34,949 nt of DNA from contig DASZMX010000012.1 of NCBI GenBank assembly GCA_035551475.1, forward strand, positions 1 to 34,949, in the 5' to 3' direction. The stretch comes from DASZMX01 sp035551475 (lineage in GTDB: Bacteria > Verrucomicrobiota > Verrucomicrobiia > Limisphaerales > Palsa-1400). The notes under the pieces are model-generated. The model was given only the letters and a program-made list of their open reading frames with translations. It ran no database searches and had not been told where the DNA came from. A program made the translations under genes and the position numbers. Shown in pieces: positions 24,181 through 31,406 of the stretch; the stretch's first letter is position 1; each line of letters opens with the position of its first letter.

Positions 24181-25965
24181 ATGGCGGAGATGGATGGGGC
24201 GGAGCCCGGCGCGGTGGCTCCCATGGTGCAGAGCCGGCTGGCGGATTTTAGCGCGGATCGGCGCATGTTATTGCTTTCGGCCATGGCCGTGGCGGTGGGG
24301 GCGATCAGCGCCGTGGTGGCGTATGTGTTGCTCTGGCTGATTGCGGTCATCACCAACCTCGCTTTCTATCAGCGACTTTCGGCGGCGCCCGCCGTTCCGC
24401 AAGGAAACCATTTAGGCGTATGGGTGATTGCGGTTCCTGTGGGTGGGGCGATCATCATTGGTTTGATGGCGCGCTTTGGCTCGGAAAAAATTCGCGGGCA
24501 CGGCATTCCAGAAGCGTTGGAGGCGATTTTGCTGGGCCGAAGCAAAATTCAAGGGAAGGTTGCTTTCCTCAAACCGGTGTCCGCCGCGATCTCGATCGGC
24601 ACGGGCGGCCCGTTTGGCGCGGAGGGGCCGATCATCATGACGGGTGGGGCGCTGGGCTCCCTTTTTGCGCAACGCTTTCACTTGAGCGCCGCGGAGCGCA
24701 AGACCTTGCTGGTGGCGGGCGCGGCGGCGGGGATGGCGGCGGTATTTGACACGCCCGTGGCGGCGGTTTTGCTCGCGGTCGAATTGCTGTTGTTCGAATG
24801 GAAGCCTCGCAGCTTTATCCCAGTGGCGGTGGCTTCTGTGGTGGCTTCGATCATGCGCGTGCCTCTGCTCGGCGCCGGCCCGATTTTTCCAGTGGCCGTT
24901 CACGCGCCGCCCTCAGCGGCGCAAATGGGATGGGCGGTGGCCGTGGGGATATTGGCAGGTTTTGGCTCTGGCTTGCTGACGATGCTGGTTTATGCCTGCG
25001 AAGATTTATTCCAAAAGCTGCCGCTCCATTGGATGTGGTGGCCGGCGCTGGGCGCGGTGTTTGTGGGCGTGGGCGGATGGATCGAGCCGCGCGTCCTAGG
25101 CGTAGGCTACGACACGATTCATCTTTTATTGCGCGGCGAAATGATCGGGGCGGTGGTGATCGGATTGATGGTGGCCAAAGCCCTGGTGTGGTCCATTGCG
25201 CTTGGGTCCGGAACATCCGGTGGCGTATTGGCGCCGTTATTAATCATGGGCGGCGCGTTAGGCGCGGTGGTGGCGCCGTGGATTCCCGGCGGCGATGCGG
25301 GACTCTGGGCGACGATTGGCATGGCGGCCATGATGGGCGGCACCATGCGTTCGCCGCTGACGGCGATGGTTTTTGCGGTGGAATTGACGCGCGATTTTAA
25401 TTTATTTCCCGCCTTGCTCATCGGCTCCGTGGCCGCGTTGGGCGTGAGCGTGCTGCTCATGCGCCGCTCCATTCTCACCGAGAAGCTGGCGCGTCGCGGA
25501 CATCATATCACCCGCGAATACAGTATTGATCCTTTTGAGCTGGCGCGCGTGCAAGATGTAATGGACAAGGATGTTCCCACCGTGCCCGCGACCACGCTCG
25601 TCACGGCCCTTTCCGACCGCCTGGCGCAGGGCGATCCAACGTTGACGCGGCGACAAGGCATTTTGTTGGTGGATGCGGAGGGGCGGCTGGCGGGCATCAT
25701 CACGCGCGGCGACATTATCCGCGCCCTGGGCAAAAAAGATGCGGCGGGCCAAACCGTGGCCGAAGCTGGAGCGACCGAATTGATCGTGGCTTATCCTGAC
25801 GAACCCGTGCACGACGTCCTCACCAAAATGCTGCGGGAAAATATCGGGCGCCTTCCGGTTGTGGACCGGCACGATGCCGGCAAAATTATAGGTTACATTG
25901 GGCGGGCCGCCATTCTTTCCGCGCGCCGCCGCCTGCACGACGAGGAAAACGTGCGCGAAAAATAA
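24181..25965 (+). CDS. CLC-family chloride channel/transporter with two CBS domains
   Basis: This is a 594-residue inner-membrane protein from the ATG at 24181. The ATG at 24169 lies about five bases from the predicted transcript start. About ten or more hydrophobic segments precede the cytoplasmic tail. CLC signature motifs are GHGIP (GSGIP in E. coli ClcA), GAEGP with the gating glutamate retained (residue 148 from this start), and GGVLAP. The retained glutamate favours chloride/proton exchange, though channel behaviour cannot be excluded. The fluoride-type CLC-F motifs are absent. Two CBS domains form the C-terminus: VQDVMDKDVPTVP to GIITRGDIIRAL, and IVAYPDEPVHDVL to IGYIGRAAIL. These usually bind adenine nucleotides. 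It is transcribed from the palindrome-containing promoter and divergent from marR-hrpA. Confidence 0.93.
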   Translation: MAEMDGAEPGAVAPMVQSRLADFSADRRMLLLSAMAVAVGAISAVVAYVLLWLIAVITNLAFYQRLSAAPAVPQGNHLGVWVIAVPVGGAIIIGLMARFGSEKIRGHGIPEALEAILLGRSKIQGKVAFLKPVSAAISIGTGGPFGAEGPIIMTGGALGSLFAQRFHLSAAERKTLLVAGAAAGMAAVFDTPVAAVLLAVELLLFEWKPRSFIPVAVASVVASIMRVPLLGAGPIFPVAVHAPPSAAQMGWAVAVGILAGFGSGLLTMLVYACEDLFQKLPLHWMWWPALGAVFVGVGGWIEPRVLGVGYDTIHLLLRGEMIGAVVIGLMVAKALVWSIALGSGTSGGVLAPLLIMGGALGAVVAPWIPGGDAGLWATIGMAAMMGGTMRSPLTAMVFAVELTRDFNLFPALLIGSVAALGVSVLLMRRSILTEKLARRGHHITREYSIDPFELARVQDVMDKDVPTVPATTLVTALSDRLAQGDPTLTRRQGILLVDAEGRLAGIITRGDIIRALGKKDAAGQTVAEAGATELIVAYPDEPVHDVLTKMLRENIGRLPVVDRHDAGKIIGYIGRAAILSARRRLHDEENVREK

Positions 25966-25976
25966 AAATTCCCTGT

Positions 25977-26054
25977 ATGATTCTCTCCAAAATTATCGTT
26001 TTAAAAATCGTCCTGTCGGTCGGATTCGGCCTGGTCATCCTGGCGCTGCTTTAA
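25977..26054 (+). CDS. Possible 25-residue membrane microprotein
   Basis: An ATG 11 bases after the clc stop opens a 25-codon frame encoding MILSKIIVLKIVLSVGFGL, then VILALL and TAA. It is one hydrophobic helix with two lysines near the N-terminus. There is no Shine-Dalgarno of note. Its stop overlaps the convergent VOC gene stop by three bases. It could be a small partner of the CLC protein, or a chance frame in an AT-richer gap. Confidence 0.3.
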   Translation: MILSKIIVLKIVLSVGFGLVILALL

Positions 26055-26539
26055 GGCGTTTCGTAGGCTTTTTTCAGCGCGGCGATGTCGAGCTTGATCA
26101 TTTGCAGCATCGCTTGCATCACGCGATTGGCTTTGACGGGATCGGGATCTTGCAGGTAATCGCCGAGAATAGCGGGCACGATTTGCCAGGAAAGGCCGTG
26201 CTTGTCCGTCAGCCAGCCGCACTGGATCTCAGTTCCGCCCGCCGACAGCGCGCTCCATAAATGGTCAACTTCCTCCTGTGTGTCGCAACGCACGAAAAAC
26301 GACACAGCGGGCGTAAACTTGAAGACGGGACCGCCATTCAAGGCGATAAACTCCATGCCCTCCAATTCAAAGGTCACGGTCATTACGGAGCCTTTCGGGC
26401 GGGGCCCCGCTTCGCCATAATGCCGCACATCGGTCCGTTTCGAGTTTTTGAAAACCGAAAGATAGAACTGGACCGCTTCCTCGGCGTTGCTGTCGAACCA
26501 AAGGAACGGGGTTATCTTTTGCGCAGGCTTAATTGTCAT
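26051..26539 (-). CDS. VOC superfamily protein, PhnB/3-demethylubiquinone-type
   Basis: This 162-residue cytoplasmic protein starts at the ATG at 26539 (MTIKPAQKITPFLWFDSNAE). An upstream TTG at 26578 is less likely because family members begin at this motif. EEAVQFYLSVFKNSK, GSVMTVTFELEGMEFIALNGG, PAVSFFVRCDTQEEVDHLW and GWLTDKHGLSWQIVP match the PhnB-like branch of the glyoxalase/VOC fold. That branch is often annotated as 3-demethylubiquinone-9 3-methyltransferase, although these short proteins are not true methyltransferases. The substrate is unknown. It is divergent from the NUDIX gene across an AT-rich 52-base gap, and its end overlaps the possible microprotein frame. Confidence 0.9.
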   Translation of the reverse strand: MTIKPAQKITPFLWFDSNAEEAVQFYLSVFKNSKRTDVRHYGEAGPRPKGSVMTVTFELEGMEFIALNGGPVFKFTPAVSFFVRCDTQEEVDHLWSALSAGGTEIQCGWLTDKHGLSWQIVPAILGDYLQDPDPVKANRVMQAMLQMIKLDIAALKKAYETP

Positions 26540-26591
26540 AGTATTTATATAACGAATGAATCCGGGAAATACGGACAATTAAATTCGCCGC

Positions 26592-27122
26592 ATGAATCCA
26601 ACTCTGCGCCAGACGCTTTACACCGGAAAATTCCTCACGCTCATCAAAGAGGGGCATTGGGAATATGCCGAGCGGGAAAATGCCCGCGGCGCCGCGATCA
26701 TTATTGCGGTCACGCCGGAGCAGAAGCTATTGCTCGTCGAGCAATATCGCATTCCTTTGCATGCCCGGACGATCGAGCTTCCGGCTGGCATCATCGGCGA
26801 CGAAGCGGGCCACGCGGATGAATCGTTCACCAAGGCCGCCCAACGTGAGTTGCTCGAAGAAACGGGTTATGCCGCCGCCCAGGTTGAGTGCGTGACGACC
26901 GGGCCTTCCTCCGCCGGCTTGACGTCTGAGTTGGTGACATTCCTCATCGCCACCGGGCTGCAGCGAGTGCATGCCGGGGGCGGCGTCGCGCACGAAGACA
27001 TTCGCGTGCACGAAATTCCATTGCGGGAGATCGACGGGTGGCTGGCGGGCCGGAGCAAGGCAGGTTTGCTGATCGAGCCCAAGGTGTACGCCGGGCTTTA
27101 TTTCCTGGGCCAGCGGAAATAA
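26592..27122 (+). CDS. NUDIX hydrolase, ADP-ribose pyrophosphatase-like
   Basis: This 176-residue enzyme probably hydrolyses a nucleoside diphosphate derivative such as ADP-ribose. LLVEQYRIPLHARTIELPAG is the typical approach to the NUDIX box in ADP-ribose pyrophosphatases. The catalytic part AAQRELLEETGY is intact. The glycine of PAG lies 11 residues before the first catalytic-box glutamate instead of the usual 6, so the loop GIIGDEAGHADE carries about five extra residues. A -10-like TATAAC at 26548-26553 may be its promoter, but no matching -35 or good Shine-Dalgarno is seen. It is divergent from the VOC gene. Substrate specificity cannot be fixed from sequence alone. Confidence 0.88.
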   Translation: MNPTLRQTLYTGKFLTLIKEGHWEYAERENARGAAIIIAVTPEQKLLLVEQYRIPLHARTIELPAGIIGDEAGHADESFTKAAQRELLEETGYAAAQVECVTTGPSSAGLTSELVTFLIATGLQRVHAGGGVAHEDIRVHEIPLREIDGWLAGRSKAGLLIEPKVYAGLYFLGQRK

Positions 27123-27164
27123 TTAGCCACGGAAATTCTCCCGGCTTAGAATTCCGCCCGCGAC

Positions 27165-27989
27165 ATGAGTGACAGCAATCCTTTTACACCCGCCGCGCCA
27201 TCGCCGGAGGAACCGGGCGACGGCTCGAAAGCTGGGTGGATTATTGCCTTGGTGATGGCGGCGGCAGGGGTCTTTTTCCTTTCCTTATGGCTTTCCTCGC
27301 GAGACGACCACAAAAAATTGGACGAGCTTCGCGCCACGTTGGCTAACACCAGCACCAATCTGGCCAACACCGAGGCCGAGAACAAAAAGGACCAGGAACA
27401 AATTGCAGCGTTGCAATCGCAAATCGCCGATCTGCAGAAGGAAAAGGAAAACGTGTCGCAGGCAGCCAAGGGATTGGAAAATGAAATGCGGTCTGATCTC
27501 GAATCCAAAGATGTCACCATTTCGAATCTGAAAGGAAAACTCACGGTGAACATCCTTGATCGCGTGATGTTTGATTCTGGCGAAGCGGTGTTGAAGCCGG
27601 ATGGCGAGGCGGTCATGCAGAAAGTCGCCGATGTTCTGGCCAAGCATCCGGAGCTTAAAATTCATATCATCGGGCACACGGATAACATCCCCATTCGCTC
27701 CGGCTCGCGCGGCCGCTTTACGAGCAATTGGGAGCTATCCACCGCGCGGGCCCTGGCTGCCTTGCATTTTCTCACGGAGAAAGCCGGCGTTGATCCGCGG
27801 CGGGTCGGCGCGGTGGGTTATGGCGAGTATCGCCCCATCGCCGACAATGCAACCGCCGAAGGGCGCGCGCGCAACCGCCGCATCGCCATCACGATTTTGC
27901 CTGATGAGTTGGCGGGAGCCGACACCGGAGCCGCGGCGCGCAATGCCGTCTCCACCAATGCATCGCCCGTGGAAATTCCGCCGCCATGA
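27165..27989 (+). CDS. OmpA/MotB-domain peptidoglycan-binding membrane protein
   Basis: This 274-residue protein has an N-terminal Pro-rich cytoplasmic tail, one uncleaved membrane helix (about 23-44) and a coiled coil (about 46-115, with LANTEAENKKDQEQIAALQ). The OmpA-like domain (about 125-245) contains DRVMFDSGEAVLKPDG, IIGHTDNIPI, NWELSTARALAAL, VGAVGYGEYRPIADN and GRARNRRIAI. The Asp of GHTD and the Arg of ARNRR are the residues that hold diaminopimelate in this fold, so it should tether the inner membrane to peptidoglycan. The layout is MotB-like, but no MotA neighbour exists. A Thr/Ala/Pro-rich tail ends the protein. The stop overlaps the next start as ATGA. Confidence 0.92.
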   Translation: MSDSNPFTPAAPSPEEPGDGSKAGWIIALVMAAAGVFFLSLWLSSRDDHKKLDELRATLANTSTNLANTEAENKKDQEQIAALQSQIADLQKEKENVSQAAKGLENEMRSDLESKDVTISNLKGKLTVNILDRVMFDSGEAVLKPDGEAVMQKVADVLAKHPELKIHIIGHTDNIPIRSGSRGRFTSNWELSTARALAALHFLTEKAGVDPRRVGAVGYGEYRPIADNATAEGRARNRRIAITILPDELAGADTGAAARNAVSTNASPVEIPPP

Positions 27990-28465
27990 AAAAAGCCGGG
28001 TTAATTGCGCAAATCATCGCCAGCCTGGCGGAAAGCCTGGAAGCCCTCGAAAAGGCGGCCCGCGCCTCCCACGCCGAGGCGACGCACGAAAGCAGCAAAG
28101 CCGAGAGCAAATATGACACGCGCGGGCTGGAGGCGGCGTATCTCGCCGGGGGCCAAGCACGGCAGGCCAAAGAAATTCTTGACGCAATCAAGCTCTACGA
28201 AAAACTCGTGCCGCGCGATTTCGCGACTGGCGAACCCATCGATGTCACAGCCTTGGTGGAATTGGAAACCGACGGAGCGCGCGCGCTTTATTTCATCGGA
28301 CCGCGGATGGGAGGTTTGGAAGTTCGCCATCAACGCCGGGAAGTTACCGTTATCACTCCGCAATCTCCGCTCGGCCAGAATTTGATGGGGCAGAGCGCGG
28401 GAAAGCGCTGGACGGCAAATTTGGGCCGGGCCGTTGTCAAATATCAGATTGTTTCCGTGGGGTAA
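27986..28465 (+). CDS. GreA/GreB-family transcription factor
   Basis: This 159-residue protein has its start overlapping the OmpA gene stop by four bases (ATGA), so translation is probably coupled. The N-terminal half is an alpha-helical, probably coiled-coil region with THESSKAESKYDTRGLEAAY near what would be the tip. The C-terminal half carries the GreA/GreB FKBP-like signature VITPQSPLGQNLMGQSAG. Gre factors enter the RNA polymerase secondary channel and stimulate transcript cleavage through acidic residues at the coil tip. Several acidic residues are present here, but the spacing is not that of classic GreA, so it may be a paralogue with a different effect on polymerase. It acts in the cytoplasm. 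Confidence 0.85.
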   Translation: MKKAGLIAQIIASLAESLEALEKAARASHAEATHESSKAESKYDTRGLEAAYLAGGQARQAKEILDAIKLYEKLVPRDFATGEPIDVTALVELETDGARALYFIGPRMGGLEVRHQRREVTVITPQSPLGQNLMGQSAGKRWTANLGRAVVKYQIVSVG

Positions 28466-28524
28466 CTCGCGGTTCGGTTGCGATGTATGATTGCTTTTCA
28501 TCTCCCAGCCGTTAATTTTTAGGC

Positions 28525-29577
28525 GTGGAAAAATCAGACAAAGCGGCGGAGAAAGCCGAGCGGACACCCGTCGATCCGGAAGTTAAAAAGCGCATCCAGG
28601 AGCTAATCCATCTTAAGGGCGGCGGGCATAACGAAGATTTGGTCGAGGACATCATCGTCAACGCCCTCAAGCTCCTCACGGATGTTGAGGAGCGCGGCGA
28701 CGTCCGGGTCATTCGCACCGCTGTCCGCGAGCTGCGTTACGCCTTTCGCCTTTTTGCCCCGTACGAAGGCAAACCCAAAGTCACCATTTTCGGCTCCGCG
28801 CGCACTTTGCCGACCCGCACGGAATATCTGGAGGCGGTCGAATTCGCGAAAAAGATTTCGGAAGCGGGCTTTATGGTCATCACCGGGGCGGGGCCGGGCA
28901 TCATGCAAGCCGGGCACGAGGGCGCCGGGATCGAGAACAGCTTTGGGGCGAATATCCGTCTGCCGTGGGAGCAGTCCGCCAATCCGATTATTGACAAAGA
29001 TAAGAAGCTGATCTCGTTTAAATATTTCTTCACCCGCAAGCTGACGTTCATTCGTCATTCCGACGCCATTGTGCTCTTTCCCGGCGGTTTCGGGACGCTG
29101 GATGAAGGCTACGAAGCGCTGACCTTGATGCAGACGGGCAAAGGGCGCCTGGTGCCGCTGGTCCTGATGGATCGGCCCGGCGGCAATTATTGGAAAACCT
29201 GGGACAAAAACATCCGCGAACATCTGTTGCGCGCGCAATTGATTTCGCCCGAAGACCTGCATCTTTACCAGATTGCCGATAATGCCACCCATGCGGTGCG
29301 CATCATCACGCGCTTTTATCGGAACTATCATTCCAGCCGGTTCGTCAAAGACCGCCTGGTGATCCGGTTAAAACATCCGCCCGCTCCCTCCGCCATCGAG
29401 GCCTTGAATGCGGATTTCGAAGACATCGTCATTGGGTCGAAGTTCCAAATCATCGAGCCCACTCCCGAGGAGCGGGAGGACAATGATCTGCTCGAACTGC
29501 CGCGCATCGCCTTCGGGTTCGACCGCCGGCAATACGGGCGGTTGCGCCACCTGATCGACGTGTTGAACAGTTATTGA
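28525..29577 (+). CDS. LOG-family protein (TIGR00730 Rossmann fold)
   Basis: This 350-residue protein starts at a GTG at 28525, 59 bases after the Gre-like gene. The core has VTIFGSARTLPTRTEYLEA, MVITGAGPGIMQAGHEGA and the LOG signature PGGFGTLDE at residues 186-194. LOG proteins release cytokinin-type bases from nucleotide monophosphates, and bacterial members often act as nucleoside monophosphate phosphoribohydrolases. Compared with plant LOG (about 220 residues) it has an N-terminal helical extension of about 85 residues and a C-terminal one of about 85 residues (RLVIRLKHPP to the end), as in long bacterial forms. Its stop overlaps the convergent TPR gene by seven bases. The physiological substrate is unknown. 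Confidence 0.9.
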   Translation: MEKSDKAAEKAERTPVDPEVKKRIQELIHLKGGGHNEDLVEDIIVNALKLLTDVEERGDVRVIRTAVRELRYAFRLFAPYEGKPKVTIFGSARTLPTRTEYLEAVEFAKKISEAGFMVITGAGPGIMQAGHEGAGIENSFGANIRLPWEQSANPIIDKDKKLISFKYFFTRKLTFIRHSDAIVLFPGGFGTLDEGYEALTLMQTGKGRLVPLVLMDRPGGNYWKTWDKNIREHLLRAQLISPEDLHLYQIADNATHAVRIITRFYRNYHSSRFVKDRLVIRLKHPPAPSAIEALNADFEDIVIGSKFQIIEPTPEEREDNDLLELPRIAFGFDRRQYGRLRHLIDVLNSY

Positions 29578-31406
29578 GCCTGCAAAGCTTGCAACCGCCG
29601 CGCGGCGGGCGGAAATCCCGGGCGAACACGCAGAGCGGCCTGCAAATGCGCGATCGCTTCTTCGCGCCGGTTGTCGTGCAACAACGCTTCCGCGAGGTTG
29701 CATTGCGCCTCGGCAAAGTCCGGCTGGCTCGCCACCGCCCGTTGAAAATGCAACCGCGCCTCATCAAAGCGGCGCTGGCTTAAATAAATGCTGCCCAGAT
29801 CATTATTGGCCAGCGCGTAATTCGGGTCCAATTCCAGGGCCGTTTCGTAAGAGCTAATGGCCGCCGAGGTCTGGCTTAGTTGCAGGAGCGCATAACCCCG
29901 GTTGCAATGCGCTTCAGCGCTTCCCGGCCGCAGCGCGATGGTGCGATCAAAGAAGCGAACGGCTTTCGCAAAATCTTTTTTCGCCAGCGCCGCCTGCCCC
30001 AAATTATAAGGAGGGCTGGGATTGCCGGGGTCGAGGGCCGCCGCTTTTTCCAGTTCGCGAACGGCTTCTTCCACGCGTCCTTGCCGCAGAAAAGCGTAAC
30101 CCAGGTTATTGTGGGCGTTGGCGCTGTCGGCGTCCAGGACGAGCGCCGCGCGGCTCTCGGCGATGGCTTCGCCAAGTTCGCCTTTCGTGAGCAACGCCGC
30201 CGCCAGGTTATTGTGGCAAATGGGCGCGGTGGGATTTCCCACGAGGTTGGCGCGCCAGAGCGTTTCGCTGTCATGATAAATGCGGGCCTGGCGCCACGTT
30301 AAAACGCCGAATATCGCCAACGCCAATGCAGCGGCCGCCCGGTTTCGTTGCAGCCACGCTCCGGCCAGCGCGCACGGCGCCACGATGGCGATATATTGAT
30401 AATGATCGGCCACAAACGTGTAGCGGAACGTGTACTCCATGATGAAGCCCAGCAGCGGACTCAGCGCCGCCACGTAGAAGAGCGTCACCAACACAGTTCC
30501 GCGCCCCACCCAACTCCGGCAGAGATAAAGCGAGATGGCCGCCAGCGCCGTCAAACCCGGCCAGAGCCACGCCATCAAGTCGTGCCGATCCAGGTTCCAT
30601 TTCGGATAAATAAACATGAGATTGACGGGCAGAATCAGCTTCCCCGCGTAAAACCACAAGGCGTGGCAGGCGGATAGGAACCTTTCCGGCCAACCGATGG
30701 CGAAGGCCTGGCCCACCGCATTTTGATGGAAACGCTCCCACCAAATTGCCAACGCTCCCATGGCCGCGCTCATGGCCAAAAACGGCGCCAGTTGCGTCCA
30801 GCGTCTATTTGACAGCTTTTCTCCCCGCCACCATATGATGAGCGCCAGTCCCGCCGGCAAGGTGCAGGCCGTCGATTTGCTCAATAACGCCAGCGCGTGC
30901 GCGGCCAGCGCCAGGAAATAAAACCGGCGCCTGCCCCCGTCCACAAACTCCACCCAAAAACGCAGCGCGGTGAGGTAAAAGAGGAGGGACAAGAGGTTCT
31001 TCAATTCCGTCACCCAGGCCACTGATTCCACATTGACCGGATGCAGCGCAAAAAGCGCCGCCCCGAGCCACGCTCCCGGAACTTGCAGCCGGCGCAGCAA
31101 TTGCCAGAGCAGCACGGCGTTGAGCCCGTGCAAAATCAAATTCACCAGGTGATAACCGGCAGGATTCAATCCCCATAAGCTGTGCTCCCAGCGCAGGGCC
31201 GTGTACGTCAGGGGAAAGTATTGCGAAGGCGCATCCCGGGAAAACCAAATCCGCCTCAAGCCGTCGGGCGCAGTCAATAATCGGTTTTGTGTGACGTAAA
31301 CGTCGTCATCCCATATAAAACCCGCCCGCCAGGCCGGCGCGTAGGCTGCGAGCGTCGCCAACACCAGCGCCAGTGCTAGCAGCCACCTATTGTATGTTCG
31401 CGTCAC
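29571..31406 (-). CDS. TMTC-like membrane protein with TPR repeats, possible GT-C glycosyltransferase
   Basis: This 611-residue protein begins with a membrane helix, then an acidic first loop FIWDDDVYVTQN. FALHPVNVESVAWVTELKN is the conserved second signature. About nine to eleven membrane helices reach residue 380 or so, including RYTFVADHYQYIAI. Around six TPR units then fill residues 385-600, for example NAHNNLGYAFLRQGRVEEAV and ALANNDLGSIYLSQRRFDEA. This layout matches bacterial relatives of TMTC/PMT-type GT-C enzymes, which use an acidic first loop as the catalytic site and lipid-linked sugar donors. Transferase activity is not proven. It is the second gene of a tandem pair, with a 20-base overlap with the upstream paralogue. 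Confidence 0.82.
   Translation of the reverse strand: MTRTYNRWLLALALVLATLAAYAPAWRAGFIWDDDVYVTQNRLLTAPDGLRRIWFSRDAPSQYFPLTYTALRWEHSLWGLNPAGYHLVNLILHGLNAVLLWQLLRRLQVPGAWLGAALFALHPVNVESVAWVTELKNLLSLLFYLTALRFWVEFVDGGRRRFYFLALAAHALALLSKSTACTLPAGLALIIWWRGEKLSNRRWTQLAPFLAMSAAMGALAIWWERFHQNAVGQAFAIGWPERFLSACHALWFYAGKLILPVNLMFIYPKWNLDRHDLMAWLWPGLTALAAISLYLCRSWVGRGTVLVTLFYVAALSPLLGFIMEYTFRYTFVADHYQYIAIVAPCALAGAWLQRNRAAAALALAIFGVLTWRQARIYHDSETLWRANLVGNPTAPICHNNLAAALLTKGELGEAIAESRAALVLDADSANAHNNLGYAFLRQGRVEEAVRELEKAAALDPGNPSPPYNLGQAALAKKDFAKAVRFFDRTIALRPGSAEAHCNRGYALLQLSQTSAAISSYETALELDPNYALANNDLGSIYLSQRRFDEARLHFQRAVASQPDFAEAQCNLAEALLHDNRREEAIAHLQAALRVRPGFPPAARRLQALQAQ

Noticed and set aside
26540..26578. 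TTG start extending the VOC protein by 13 residues
   Set aside because: Family members begin at the MTIKPAQKITPFL motif, which has its own ATG at 26539.
27131..27155. Terminator hairpin after the NUDIX gene
   Set aside because: An imperfect stem exists (ATTCT with AGAAT), but it is AT-rich, bulged and lacks a T-tract.
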